From Lachnospira sp. UBA4346 (GTDB lineage Bacteria > Bacillota > Clostridia > Lachnospirales > Lachnospiraceae): 64,000 nucleotides of DNA. Of this stretch, positions 17,414 through 27,800 are shown one piece after another. Each line of letters starts with the position of its first letter. Positions within the stretch are counted from its first letter, which is position 1. The notes beneath the pieces were generated by a model. The model was given only the letters and a program-made list of their open reading frames with translations. It had not been told where the DNA came from and searched no databases. A program made the translations under genes and the position numbers. The stretch spans positions 13,858 through 77,857 of the forward strand of contig DGTC01000022.1 in the NCBI GenBank assembly GCA_002394205.1, given 5' to 3'.

Positions 17414-18637
17414 ATGAAAAAGAAACATTTGATGAAACAGTTAGGCGTAGTGAAGCGTTTGCGCGCATTTGGACTTGCATGTGCATTGTTATTAACAGGC
17501 GCTGCAAGTGTGTCATTGACAGCATGCGGTTCGGCAAATCAGAAAACAGAGACAGCGGCCTCTGCATATGATGGAAAGTTAGAACTGGATCACAGCATGC
17601 AGCTGCGTTATGCGAAGTTATTCTCTGTAGATTACTATAAGGGCGGTTATAAGATGCTTACCGTTACAAACAGAGAGGAAGATACAGCCATTACAGGGAA
17701 AGAGACAAAGATTCTTATGGTCCCACAGGGAATGTCAACACCGGCAGAGGTAAGTGCAGACACTATCGTATTACAGGCACCGGCAGTGAATATGTTGGTA
17801 TCGTCTACACCAGTAACTTCTCTGATGAATGCGAGTGGATGTCTAGACAGCATTACACAGGTAACATATGATAAGGATTCTTGGTATATCGATGAGGTAA
17901 AGGATGCATTTGATGCGAAGAAATTAAGTTATATCGGAACGTATAAAGAGCCGGATTATGAAGCAATCGTTGCACAGGCACCTACGGTAGCAGTATTTTC
18001 AACAATGCTTACAAGTGTTCCGGAAGTAGCAGATAAGTTAAAAGAATTAAAAGTTCCGGTAATTTTAGATCAGTCTACGTATGAAGATGATCCATTAGGC
18101 AGAGTGGAATGGGCAAAGTTTTATGCAGCAATGTGTGACAAAGAAGATGCTGCAACACAGATGTTTGAAGCACAGGCAGCATATGTTGATGAGATTTCAA
18201 AGGTGCAGGCAACAGGAAAGAAAGTCGCAGTATTCTACATTACATCAAAGGGGAAAATCTATGTAAGAAATGCAGGAGATTATCTTGCAAAGATGGTCGA
18301 ACTTGCAGGTGGTGAATATGTATTATCTGATTTAAATAAGGATAAGACAGGAACACAGACGATGGAATCAGAAGCATTCTACACGGGGGTAAAGGATGCA
18401 GATTATATCATCTATGTATGGAGTCTTGGTGGTAAGCCGGCAACGATGCGTGATTTTACAGCAATCAATCCAATTCTTTCTGATATTAAAGCTGTGAAAG
18501 AAGGAAACGTATGGTGCACAACACCGGATTTCTTCCAGATTGCAGATACAATCGGCAGTATGGTAAATGATATTCATTTGATGTTGACAGCAGATGCGAA
18601 TACAACGGAGTTGACTTACTTAAAGAAATTACAGTAA
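17414..18637 (+). CDS. Substrate-binding lipoprotein of a corrinoid/iron-chelate ABC transporter (BtuF-type)
   Basis: The 407-residue protein has a lipoprotein signal peptide (basic start, hydrophobic core, lipobox LTAC with Cys38), so it is anchored outside the membrane. The rest matches the TroA/FepB/BtuF binding-protein fold: VSADTIVLQAPAVNMLV, IGTYKEPDYEAIVAQAPTVAVF and a C-terminal SDIKAVKEGNVWCT segment. It binds a ligand and hands it to the permease downstream. Position inside the cobalamin cluster argues for cobalamin or cobinamide as ligand, but siderophore or heme cannot be excluded from sequence. Confidence 0.82.
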   Translation: MKKKHLMKQLGVVKRLRAFGLACALLLTGAASVSLTACGSANQKTETAASAYDGKLELDHSMQLRYAKLFSVDYYKGGYKMLTVTNREEDTAITGKETKILMVPQGMSTPAEVSADTIVLQAPAVNMLVSSTPVTSLMNASGCLDSITQVTYDKDSWYIDEVKDAFDAKKLSYIGTYKEPDYEAIVAQAPTVAVFSTMLTSVPEVADKLKELKVPVILDQSTYEDDPLGRVEWAKFYAAMCDKEDAATQMFEAQAAYVDEISKVQATGKKVAVFYITSKGKIYVRNAGDYLAKMVELAGGEYVLSDLNKDKTGTQTMESEAFYTGVKDADYIIYVWSLGGKPATMRDFTAINPILSDIKAVKEGNVWCTTPDFFQIADTIGSMVNDIHLMLTADANTTELTYLKKLQ

Positions 18638-18736
18638 AATAAAAGGAGTTTATACTCGAAAATATGTGCGCAGGAGTGAAACAGGAATAGGGGAAACGTT
18701 CACTTCTGCGCATTTTTAGAAAGGATATAGATACCA

Positions 18737-19750
18737 ATGAAGCGTAGAATTCGAATAGAAATTGTCTACATAATATTGATTGTATTAAGTATTTGTGCAG
18801 TTGTACTGAATATCAATACAGGAAATATTCATATTTCACCGCTTCGCATCTTTCGGATTATATTTTTGAAGCAGGGAGCTGGAAGTGCGGAATTTAATAT
18901 TATATGGAAGATTCGTCTGCCGCGGTTGTTGACCGCTTCGATTTTAGGAGGGGCGCTTGCATTATCAGGGTATCTGTTACAGACATTTTTTAGAAATCCG
19001 ATAGCAGGACCGTTTGTATTAGGAATCTCTTCCGGAGCGAAGATGTTTCTTGCGGTAACGATGGTTTTTTTATTAAATTATATTCCATCTATGCCAGTCT
19101 GGGCACAGGTATTTACGGCGTTTGTCGGCTCGTTGATGGCGATGTTGTATGTGTTAGTCTTTGCAAACCGGGTGCATAGTATGGCAATGCTGTTAGTTAT
19201 TGGCATTATGATTAGTTACATCTGTTCAGCGGTTACAGATGTGTGTATTACATTTGCAAATGATTCGCAGATTGCCAATCTGACGCATTGGGCGATGGGA
19301 AGTTTTTCGGGAAGTTCGTGGACAACCGTGCAGATTGCAGCAGCAGTTGTGCTGCCGACAGCATTGATTACATATCTGTGTTCAAAGCCAATCGGTGCAT
19401 ATCAGCTGGGAGAAGGATATGCAAAGAGTATGGGAATTAATATCAAAGTGTTTCGTGTCATTATTATTGTGTTGTCGAGTCTGCTTTCTGCCTGTGTAAC
19501 GGCACTTGCAGGACCGATTTCTTTCGTTGGAATTGCAGTGCCGCATATTACAAGACTGCTTTTGCGTACATCAAAGCCACTGATATCAATCCCGGCAATA
19601 TTTTTAACGGGGATGGTATTTAGTATGTTTTGTGATTTGATTGCAAGAACCATTTTTTCACCGTCAGAACTTGCTATTGGAACGGTTACAGCGGTCTTTG
19701 GTGCGCCGATTGTCATTTGGCTGATGGTAAGCAGACAGAAAAAGCATTAA
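18737..19750 (+). CDS. FecCD-family permease (BtuC-type)
   Basis: The 337-residue polytopic membrane protein has about ten hydrophobic segments and the FecCD landmarks KIRLPRLLTASILGGALALSG (RLPR..A...GG.LA.SG) and the ATPase-coupling loop GPISFVGIAVPHITR. It forms the channel of the corrinoid or iron-chelate importer with the lipoprotein upstream and the ATPase three to eighteen bases downstream. An AAAGGATATAG region precedes the ATG. Confidence 0.88.
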   Translation: MKRRIRIEIVYIILIVLSICAVVLNINTGNIHISPLRIFRIIFLKQGAGSAEFNIIWKIRLPRLLTASILGGALALSGYLLQTFFRNPIAGPFVLGISSGAKMFLAVTMVFLLNYIPSMPVWAQVFTAFVGSLMAMLYVLVFANRVHSMAMLLVIGIMISYICSAVTDVCITFANDSQIANLTHWAMGSFSGSSWTTVQIAAAVVLPTALITYLCSKPIGAYQLGEGYAKSMGINIKVFRVIIIVLSSLLSACVTALAGPISFVGIAVPHITRLLLRTSKPLISIPAIFLTGMVFSMFCDLIARTIFSPSELAIGTVTAVFGAPIVIWLMVSRQKKH

Positions 19751-19768
19751 AAGATGGGAGGAAATGTG

Positions 19769-20941
19769 TTGAAACCATTTATATATACAAAGGATTTATC
19801 GGTTGGATACCATGGCAAATCCCTCATATCCGATATAAATATAGGAATTCATAAGGGGAAGATTCTGACACTAATTGGTCCAAATGGCTCTGGAAAATCT
19901 ACAATTTTAAAGAATTTGATTCGGGAACTGCGCCCATTATCAGGGGCAGTTGTGCTTGATGGTAAAGATGTGTATTCCTATTCTGGAACGAATTTTGCAA
20001 AAGAAGTAGCGGTTGTTTTGACGGAGCGCATCCAAACAGAGATGATGACCTGTTTTGATGTGGTTGCAATGGGACGATATCCGTATACGAATTATTTCGG
20101 GAAATTAACAAAGGAAGATAAAGAAATAGTCTTGCAATCTCTTGAAATGGTACATGCAATGGATATTGCAGAGCAGGATTTTAATGATTTGAGTGACGGG
20201 CAGAAGCAACGAGTGATGTTAGCACGGGCAATCTGTCAGCAGCCACAGGTGATTGTTTTAGATGAGCCGACTTCATTTTTGGATATCAGACATAAGATTG
20301 AATTATTAGATATTTTGCGAAAGATGGCAGTGCGACAGCAGGTAACAGTTATTATGTCACTGCATGAAATTGATCTTGCGTATAAAATATCGGATTATAT
20401 TTTAACGGTCAATGGAAAACATCAGCTGCAATTTGGAACGCCACAACAGATATATACCCAGACAAATATACGGGATTTGTATGAATTGTCACAGGGAACC
20501 TATGATGTAACATCAGGAAGTGTAGAACTTGCAAAGGTGGAAGGAACACCGCAGATATTTGTATTGGGCGGTTGCGGCTATGGCGTTGCAGTATATCGAA
20601 TGTTGCAGCGGATGCAGCTTCCATTTGCAACAGGGATTCTTTATGAAAATGATATAGACTATCCGGTTGCACTGGCATTAGCAGCACAAATGATTACGGC
20701 ATCGCCGTTTGAGCCGATTGATGAGATGGTCTGTCAGCAGGCAGTCATGCAGCTTACACAGGCACAGATTGTCATCGATTCGGGATGTCCGATAGGAACA
20801 TTTAATGCTGCACAGAAGCAGTTACGGCAATTGGCAACCGAAGCAGGAAAGGTTATAATAGACTGTAAGAAACAATCATTAGAGGAAGTTGAATACGTGA
20901 TTCAAAATTCTTATAAGATGTTTATGCAAAGAAAAAGGTGA
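19769..20941 (+). CDS. ABC transporter ATPase (BtuD/FecE-type) with a C-terminal extension
   Basis: The first ~250 residues are a standard importer ATPase: Walker A GPNGSGKST (residues 37-45), signature LSDGQKQRVMLARA, Walker B VIVLDEPTSFLD and the switch His in MSLHE. About 135 further residues form a second domain (IFVLGGCGYGVAVYRML, GILYENDIDYPVALALAAQMI, IDSGCPIGTFN) of unknown role, well beyond the usual 250-270-residue length. ATG 19754 is in frame, but GGGAGG at 19756-19761 fits a TTG start at 19769 giving MKPFIYTKDLSVGYHG. Start choice is uncertain by a few codons. Confidence 0.87.
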   Translation: MKPFIYTKDLSVGYHGKSLISDINIGIHKGKILTLIGPNGSGKSTILKNLIRELRPLSGAVVLDGKDVYSYSGTNFAKEVAVVLTERIQTEMMTCFDVVAMGRYPYTNYFGKLTKEDKEIVLQSLEMVHAMDIAEQDFNDLSDGQKQRVMLARAICQQPQVIVLDEPTSFLDIRHKIELLDILRKMAVRQQVTVIMSLHEIDLAYKISDYILTVNGKHQLQFGTPQQIYTQTNIRDLYELSQGTYDVTSGSVELAKVEGTPQIFVLGGCGYGVAVYRMLQRMQLPFATGILYENDIDYPVALALAAQMITASPFEPIDEMVCQQAVMQLTQAQIVIDSGCPIGTFNAAQKQLRQLATEAGKVIIDCKKQSLEEVEYVIQNSYKMFMQRKR

Positions 20942-20953
20942 GGAGAAAAATTT

Positions 20954-21376
20954 ATGGGATGTTTTATTGTACCGGCGACAGAAGCAGTAGTAACAACAGT
21001 AGCAACAAAGGTAATGGAGCGTAAGCACAAGACGGATTGTGCGGCAGAGCATCAGGAATGTTCATCGAATGAGGCAACACAGGCAACGCGACTTCCCTTT
21101 GTACAGAAATTAAAATGGCTGAATCATTTATTGTGGGGAGGTTCTGTACTGTTATGTTTTGAACATGTATGGCATGGAGAAGTCGTACCATTTTTTCCAT
21201 TTCTGACAGCGGCTGCAAGTCCTGAGGAGACAGCACAGATGCTTCATGAAATGAGTACTGTCGGTGTGACGATGGCAGTGGCGGTTACTGGTGTCTGGGC
21301 GGTGATGGTGCTTGTGTCAAATGCAATGGAACAGGCAGCAATCAAAGAAGAACGATTCGTAAAACAGGAGAAGTAA
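20954..21376 (+). CDS. Small membrane protein of unknown function in the cobalamin cluster
   Basis: The 140-residue protein opens MGCFIVPATEAVVTTVATKV, then has a Cys/Glu-rich soluble stretch (residues 28-42), and about two or three membrane segments (LNHLLWGGSVLLCFEHVW; VGVTMAVAVTGVWAVMVLVS). I recognise no named family. It begins 13 bases after the ATPase stop behind an AGGAGAAA site and is followed immediately by another small membrane gene, so both belong to the uptake operon. An accessory role in corrinoid handling is only a guess from context. Confidence 0.65.
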   Translation: MGCFIVPATEAVVTTVATKVMERKHKTDCAAEHQECSSNEATQATRLPFVQKLKWLNHLLWGGSVLLCFEHVWHGEVVPFFPFLTAAASPEETAQMLHEMSTVGVTMAVAVTGVWAVMVLVSNAMEQAAIKEERFVKQEK

Positions 21377-21377
21377 G

Positions 21378-21701
21378 ATGACGTTATTAATTACGATATT
21401 TGCAGCCATTATCAGTACAATTGTCTGGTATACGCATGCGCCGAAAAGTGTTATGAAGGTTGGTATGTTATGCTGGTTGTTCTGGGGAGCTTCCCTGATG
21501 TGGCTTGTAGATGCAGTCTTTGAATATCTGGAACTTGGTGCAGCTTATTTTACCCCTGCACCACAAGATATGTTAAATGATGCATTTCTGGGGTTATGTG
21601 TTGTTGCATTGGCACTGGTAATCTGGTTGGTATATGTACTGATAAAAGATCCGAAAGGGGTTATGAAGTCCTATTTGATTCAGAAAAATAAAGAGATGTA
21701 A
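21378..21701 (+). CDS. Small polytopic membrane protein of unknown function
   Basis: The 107 residues contain three hydrophobic helices (LLITIFAAIISTIVW; VGMLCWLFWGASLMWLVDAVFEYL; FLGLCVVALALVIWLVYVLI) and a basic C-terminus. It starts two bases after the preceding stop, so translation is probably coupled. The even pairing with the gene before it suggests a two-subunit membrane module; no homologous family is recognised. Confidence 0.62.
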   Translation: MTLLITIFAAIISTIVWYTHAPKSVMKVGMLCWLFWGASLMWLVDAVFEYLELGAAYFTPAPQDMLNDAFLGLCVVALALVIWLVYVLIKDPKGVMKSYLIQKNKEM

Positions 21702-21766
21702 TGATTGGGCAAAAGGTTTAACAGGAAAATAACCTGCGGATGTAGAGAAAGAAAAAGAGGAACGGT

Positions 21767-22264
21767 ATGTATTTAACATGGGGTTATAAGATATATAGAT
21801 TTTTTGGAATTATAGGAATCTATCTGTGGGCAGCAATTCTGCTGTTTTTTTCATTTGGTATTTTTTCAAAAGAATTGTGGCATTTTGATTATTTTTTTGC
21901 AATGTTTATTCTCATTAGTATGTGGAGTGTACATTTATATTTATTATGGGTAGCCAAGAAGGCAAAATTTTTCAGCGATTTTTTTGGAAACTGCAGAGAA
22001 GGATTTATTCAATTAAGAGTTTTGAGTACCGCAATTGGGGCTTGTGAAGAAGAGCTATTAAAAGAAATCAAACGATGTCAGAAACACCATCTGTTGAAGA
22101 AAGTTCATATTGTTACTGATCATGTAAAATATACGACCATCCGCTTGAACGGTCCAATCGATTCATACAGAATCAAACGTTGTCCGAAATGTGGAGCAAA
22201 GAATCATGTGATTGATGGATTTGTAACAACATGTGAATACTGTCATGGCAGTTTAGACAAATAA
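21767..22264 (+). CDS. Membrane protein with C-terminal zinc ribbon
   Basis: The 165 residues have two membrane helices (about 11-33 and 41-63), a helical middle region (LSTAIGACEEELLKEIKRC) and a C-terminal zinc-ribbon-like motif CPKCG...CEYCHG. The gene at 22277 has the same architecture, so the two are probably paralogues. An AAGAGG site precedes the ATG. Function is unknown. Confidence 0.62.
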   Translation: MYLTWGYKIYRFFGIIGIYLWAAILLFFSFGIFSKELWHFDYFFAMFILISMWSVHLYLLWVAKKAKFFSDFFGNCREGFIQLRVLSTAIGACEEELLKEIKRCQKHHLLKKVHIVTDHVKYTTIRLNGPIDSYRIKRCPKCGAKNHVIDGFVTTCEYCHGSLDK

Positions 22265-22276
22265 GGGAGTGTTGTT

Positions 22277-22801
22277 ATGTATTATGAAGTAGCGAAGATT
22301 CGATCAAAGAAAATTCTATGCAGTATCATTATTGCGTTATTAACACCATTTGTTGCCATCCTTGGAATTCTATTGCTTTATGTATTGCTGACGCACAATG
22401 AAGGGGAGGCGCTCAATGCAGTTTTGGCATTTCTGTTTGTAACGGTGATTATATACATTCGCAGTATCAGACAGGTAAAACGGGCACATATCGTACAGAG
22501 AATCAATCATATGTTAGAACAGGATGAAGATGGTCTGATTCCGATTGCTGACATTGCACAGCAGTTGGGAATGGAGCAGCGTCATTTTCTGCGGATATTT
22601 ATAGATGCTGTTGGCAAAGCACAACTGCGGCGCTGCAGTATTTATCCGGAAGATCCGACGTATATTATTCTTGATAATGGAAGCCTGAAAATAAAAGAAC
22701 GTTTTCGTGCAACACATTGCAAAGTATGCGGTGCAGCAAATGTCATACGTCTGGGATTGGATGAACATTGTAAATATTGCGGTTCTAAGATTGAATCATA
22801 G
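22277..22801 (+). CDS. Membrane protein with helical domain and C-terminal zinc ribbon
   Basis: The 174 residues show two membrane helices (about 16-38 and 46-64), a middle segment that reads like a small winged-helix/helical domain (LIPIADIAQQLGMEQRHFLRIFIDA), and a C-terminal CKVCG...CKYCG zinc-ribbon motif. It follows the similar gene 13 bases downstream of its stop behind AAGGGAG. The domain order suggests a membrane-tethered sensing or scaffold protein, but this is inference. Confidence 0.62.
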   Translation: MYYEVAKIRSKKILCSIIIALLTPFVAILGILLLYVLLTHNEGEALNAVLAFLFVTVIIYIRSIRQVKRAHIVQRINHMLEQDEDGLIPIADIAQQLGMEQRHFLRIFIDAVGKAQLRRCSIYPEDPTYIILDNGSLKIKERFRATHCKVCGAANVIRLGLDEHCKYCGSKIES

Positions 22802-22944
22802 TGTTTGGTAACGAAAGACACGATTGTTTTTTGATATAGTGGGCGGTGAGCAACAATCACAGTAGATGTTAAAGAAATAGACAATCACGTTCGTGCAAAC
22901 TGTAAGCAATATAAAAATGAGACAGATATATGGAGAAGGATGAT

Positions 22945-23535
22945 ATGAATACACAACAAACAATCGTACACTGTAAATTCATTCGCCACGGCAGAACACA
23001 GGCAAATCTTGAAAAACGATATATTGGAAGAACGGACGAACCATTATTAAAAGGAGAAGAACGGTCTTTTGGGGATTGGAAAGATTGTGTCGCAGATGTT
23101 GTGTATACAAGCCCAATGAAGCGCTGTGTACAGACGAGTGCTTATATTTTTCCAGATAAAGAACCGGTTATCATAGAGGATTTCAGGGAAATAGATTTTG
23201 GAAAATTTGAAATGAAAAATTATCAGGAATTACAGGATGATGCAAACTATATCCGCTGGATAGAAAGCAACGGAACACTTGCATTTCCCAATGGAGAGAG
23301 CAGGGGGGATTTTATGAAACGCTGTATGAATGGATTTCATCAAATGATTGCAGACATTACCCGAAATTATTATGGATATTCAGAGGTATCCGTAGCCTGT
23401 GTTGTACATGGTGGAACGATTATGGCGATACTGTCGCAATTATTAGGCGGCGATTATTTTGATTATCAATGTGCAAACGGGCAGGGGTATGAAGTGAATT
23501 TGTGCATAAAAGACGGGAATCATATTCACAAATAA
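22945..23535 (+). CDS. cobC: Histidine phosphatase family protein, probable alpha-ribazole phosphatase
   Basis: The 196-residue protein belongs to the phosphoglycerate-mutase-like histidine phosphatases: FIRHGRTQANL (RHG with the phosphorylated His), VYTSPMKRCVQTS, FREIDFGKFE and a late VVHGGTIMAIL. Within cobalamin clusters such proteins (CobC) dephosphorylate alpha-ribazole-phosphate or adenosylcobalamin-phosphate. The GGAGAAGG at 22931-22938 favours ATG 22945 over the in-frame ATG at 22930. Assignment to CobC rather than another phosphatase rests mainly on context. Confidence 0.8.
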   Translation: MNTQQTIVHCKFIRHGRTQANLEKRYIGRTDEPLLKGEERSFGDWKDCVADVVYTSPMKRCVQTSAYIFPDKEPVIIEDFREIDFGKFEMKNYQELQDDANYIRWIESNGTLAFPNGESRGDFMKRCMNGFHQMIADITRNYYGYSEVSVACVVHGGTIMAILSQLLGGDYFDYQCANGQGYEVNLCIKDGNHIHK

Positions 23536-23557
23536 AACCATACGAAAGGAGCCTATC

Positions 23558-24673
23558 ATGTATACAACAGACCAACCCAATGCATACATTATCTTTTCCT
23601 TTACCAGACAGGCAAATCAGACTGCATTGCATTTACAGGAAGCGTTGCAACAACAGTATCCGGCGGCTGCAATTGATTCATTTACAATCGAAAGACTTGC
23701 AAACGAATCCCAGTTGTTTGCAATGAGGGAGGGGCTGCAAAAAACGGTTGCGCAATATTTTCGTCAGGAAAATGTACTTATCTTTATTGGAGCGTGCGGC
23801 ATTGCAGTACGAAGTATTGCACCATTTATCAAAGATAAATTAACAGATCCGGCGGTGTTGGTTGTAGATGAGCAGGAGCAGTTTGTGATTTCCTTATTGT
23901 CCGGTCATGTTGGAAATGCAAATGTATATGCGAAAAATATAGCGCAGATGATAGGAGCAACGCCGGTTATTTCGACTGCGACAGATTTGAATAATTTATT
24001 TGCCGTTGATACATTTGCAAGGCAAAACGGTCTTACGATTGCGGATAGAACACTGGCAAAAGAATATTCTGCAAGACTGTTAGAAGGAGAAATACTTCCT
24101 ATTGTGTATACAGAGCAGATACAGCTGCCGCAGGAATTGCATCATAAACAAGAACTGCAGGTTCAGACGTATCAACAGTACGGGCAGACACAAGAAAATT
24201 CAGAACTTGTCTGTATGATTACACCGTATACGACAAAAAAGTTTACTCATCAGGCAAAATCATTTGCAAGGATACTATATCTCATACCGAAGCAGGTGGT
24301 AATCGGAATCGGCTGTAAGCGAGGAACAGATGCAGATAAATTATTAGTATTTGTCCGGGAAATTTTAGCAGACTATCAACTGTCAGAACAGTCGATAGCG
24401 GCAGTTGTCAGTATTGATTTGAAGAAAGAAGAACAGGCGATTTGTCATGTGGCAAAGTATTTTGGATGTGACTATGAGACGTATCCGGCAGAAGTGTTAC
24501 AGGAAGTGGAAGGAACATTTATCAGTTCAGAGTTTGTGAAAAAGGTAACAGGAACAGACAATGTCTGTGAGCGGAGTGTTGTGCGATATTGTGGAAAAGA
24601 TACGAGGCTTTGTAAGAAAATTGCACGGGACGGAATGACAATTGCGTTAGGGTTACTTGAAGTTAAATTGTGA
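23558..24673 (+). CDS. cbiG: Cobalt-precorrin 5A hydrolase
   Basis: CbiG opens the delta-lactone of cobalt-precorrin-5A and releases acetaldehyde, a step specific to the anaerobic pathway. The 371 residues show the N-terminal domain (LIFIGACGIAVRSIAPFIKDK, LLSGHVGNANVYAKNIAQMIGA, VISTATD) and the C-terminal domain (VVIGIGCKRGTDADKL, RSVVRYCGKDTRLCKKI). AAAGGAG precedes the ATG. It starts 22 bases after the phosphatase gene and is the last gene of the cluster. Confidence 0.94.
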   Translation: MYTTDQPNAYIIFSFTRQANQTALHLQEALQQQYPAAAIDSFTIERLANESQLFAMREGLQKTVAQYFRQENVLIFIGACGIAVRSIAPFIKDKLTDPAVLVVDEQEQFVISLLSGHVGNANVYAKNIAQMIGATPVISTATDLNNLFAVDTFARQNGLTIADRTLAKEYSARLLEGEILPIVYTEQIQLPQELHHKQELQVQTYQQYGQTQENSELVCMITPYTTKKFTHQAKSFARILYLIPKQVVIGIGCKRGTDADKLLVFVREILADYQLSEQSIAAVVSIDLKKEEQAICHVAKYFGCDYETYPAEVLQEVEGTFISSEFVKKVTGTDNVCERSVVRYCGKDTRLCKKIARDGMTIALGLLEVKL

Positions 24674-24684
24674 ACATTTTGTGA

Positions 24685-24713
24685 TTGAAAATAAAAAAAG
24701 CATATGATAGAAT
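24685..24713 (+). promoter_or_regulatory. Predicted sigma-A promoter of the beta-helix surface protein
   Basis: TTGAAA (24685-24690) and TAGAAT (24708-24713) are separated by 17 bases. The 5' untranslated region is about 85 bases and contains AGAGGAGG before the ATG. Confidence 0.65.
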
Positions 24714-24804
24714 GAATTTGCTTGTATGATATGGTAAAAACCAAAGAAATTTATTTCAGAGGGATGTCAAACAAGTAAAAAAACGTAAGAGGAGGTATAT
24801 TTTT

Positions 24805-27800
24805 ATGGCGCATAAACGTACAAAAACAAGTGCAGCGATAGGATTGGCACTTGCAACGATTATGTGTGTGTTTGCTTTGGTATTTGTGTTTGGCAGTAAA
24901 GAAGTAGATGCAGCAGATACGAAGTTGACACCTGATGCGAATGGTGTTTGGCATTATTCCGTAAATAATGTTGAAGACCATGATTATGTAGGCCTTGCAT
25001 TTGATGAGAATGTTGGTTGGTGGTATGTTGAAAATGGTACCATTAATTTTGATTACAACGGACTTGTTGAATTTGGCGGTACATGGTGGTGTGTAGCCGG
25101 TGGTCGTGTTGTCTTTGACTATACAGGACTGTGGAGTGATCCGACAGTAGGCTGGTGGTATGTTGAAAATGGTACGATTAATTTCGCATACGACGGAATC
25201 ATTAATTATGAAGGCAGCTGGTGGTGTGTAGCCGGTGGCCGTGTTGTCTTTGACTATACAGGACTGTGGAGTGATCCGACAGTAGGCTGGTGGTATATTG
25301 AAAATGGTACAGTTAATTTTGGATATGATGGTATTATTCCATTTAACGGTGGCTGGTGGTGCGTAGCCGGCGGAAGTGTTATTTTTGATTATACAGGACT
25401 GTGGAGTGATCCGACAGTAGGCTGGTGGTATATCGAAAATGGTATGGTTAATTTCAACCACAGCGGACTGGTACAGTACGGTGAATGGTGGTGCGTAAAA
25501 AATGGCGGCGTTGACTTTGGTTATACAGGTCTTTGGAATGATGCCGTTGTTGGTATTTGGTATGTTGAAAATGGTTCCATTAATTTTGGATATAACGGAC
25601 AGGCAACATACAATGGAAAGAAGTATACTGTAAGCAATGGACAGGCAACTCCTGTTTCAACGAAGCCTGAACAGCCTACAAATCCAACAAAACCATCGAA
25701 TCCGACAAAGACGGATACTTCAGATAAGACATTTGCATTAGGAACAAAGCAGACAGGAGCTATCACAGATGGTGGTCTTTATGTTATCCAAAGTGCTGCA
25801 AATGAAAATATGGCACTTACTGCTGTAAAGGGTTCATCAGAAGCCGGATATAATGTTGTTATGGCACCGATTGATGGAAGCAATGCACAGAAGTTCTTGA
25901 TTTATAAGCAGGCAGATGGAAGCTATATTTTATTAAATCAGATGTATAAAGATGAAGATGGTAATGGTTATCTGTTAAATGCACTTCATTTTGGTTGGAA
26001 TGATTCAGCTGTTGATAATGTTAGTGCAACACCAAATAGTATATCAGGTTGTAAGAACTGGTATATTAATGAAGTGGGCAGTGGTACATATGAATTTATC
26101 GTACCTAGAACAGATGATTTCAAGCCTGCATTAAACGCAGAAGGTACAGGCAACGGTGCAAATGTAGGAACTGCAAAATATACAGGCGACAATACACAGA
26201 AATTCTATCTTAGAAATCCATACACAAAAACAATGGATGAAGGGGAATTTACAATCCAGCTTTCAAGTGATAATAATCTTGTTATGGCATCTGAAAATGC
26301 ATCCATAAAAGATTCTGCATTAGTAAGAGCTGCAAAGTATAATGCAGGTTCTGAGCAGATTTATAAATTAGAATGTGCAGATGCAAACAAAGGATTATAC
26401 CTTATTAAGAATGTTAATTCACAGAGAGTATTAGAGATGGATGGTACATGGACATCAGGTACAAAAGTATTCCAGAATGTTCCAAATGGTTATCCTTCAC
26501 AGTATTGGTATGTGCAGAAGAATAATGATGGTACAGTAACATTTGTAAGTGCACACAGCTATCAGTATTTGACAGTTTCAGCGAATAAGGAAGGCGCAGC
26601 ATTTGTTCAGTCAACAGGAACAGACAGTGCATCTCAGAGATTTAAACTTGTAGAACGTAAGGAAGAAGTAGCGGCAGATGTACTTACAGGTACTTATGTG
26701 ATTGGAAAGAGAAATGTTCGTTTCCAGTATATTGGTCGTGGTGTATACAGCCTTATGGATGTAGATGCTAAGAAATATTTAGCAGTAAGCGGCAATGATT
26801 TACAGTTAGTAAATAATGATGATACATTAGCAAGAAGATGGACTGTAGAAGGTTCAGCAAAGAAAGGCTATGTAATTAAGTCAGCTGCAAGTACTCGTTA
26901 TCTTGCACAGAATGGTTCTATTTCTAGTAAGAAACAGACAATAAAATTAACAGAAGCTAAGATGAATGATTATACAAAGAAGTATGATCTTGGTTTTATG
27001 GCAGATTCTTTAGGGGAAGATGTACAGATTATTCGAAGAGCAGTTAATTTAGGTATTGACTGGAAGCAGTATATGAATCCTGCAGACAGTATGGCAGAAG
27101 TAGAAAAGAGAGTAAATAGTGCAATCAAGCCGGCTGGGGATGTTGTTCTTTACAAAGGCGATGATGAAGATGATTTGAATAAGTTCATGAAGAATCATAC
27201 AGGTAAGACAATCAAGTTGACAAAGGATATCAAAGTGAATAATAAGGGAACCGGTAATCAGGGTACGATTATGATTCCATCGAATGTACATCTTGACGGT
27301 GATGGACATTCATTTGTCATTGAACAGGGCGGTAAGGTTCCGAATGTAGCAGTAGCATTCTTCTACTTTGATGAAGCAGGTGTTCAGCATATTTCAAATA
27401 ATGCCGGTATTAGCAATGTGAAGATTGCATATGCAGCAAATACACAGATTTGTACATTTGGTGCAGACAATATTTATATTGCAAATAATGAATTAAGCAA
27501 TGCAGTATTGAATCCAATCGCAATTATGTCTCACGAAGGTGATATATCACATAATGTTAAGGTTGAAGGAAATACAACAAGAAACAGTGGAAGTGACGGT
27601 ATTGCCGTATATGGTGATCAGTATGATATTATTATTCAGAATAATAAGGTATCTGAAGTTTACGGTCGTGCCGGTATCATGGTAAGTTGTTTTGCAGACG
27701 GTGTTCTCGGAAGAGTTGACAGCATTGCAAAGGGACCACATGATGTCATTGTTAAAAATAATGATGTAAGTAAATGTTATGGCGACAGAAGTGTATCTGG

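Noticed and set aside
1..24673. Cobalamin riboswitch
   Set aside because: I looked for the conserved B12-box and GCCACTG-type segments in the gaps before cbiA, the PanG-like gene, cobD, the uptake operon and cbiG and found none. A riboswitch may lie left of the window.
24751..25461. 236-codon minus-strand open frame opposite the beta-helix surface protein
   Set aside because: It mirrors the aromatic repeats of the real gene, has repetitive Ile/Asn/Pro composition and no ribosome site; it is a by-product of the repeats.
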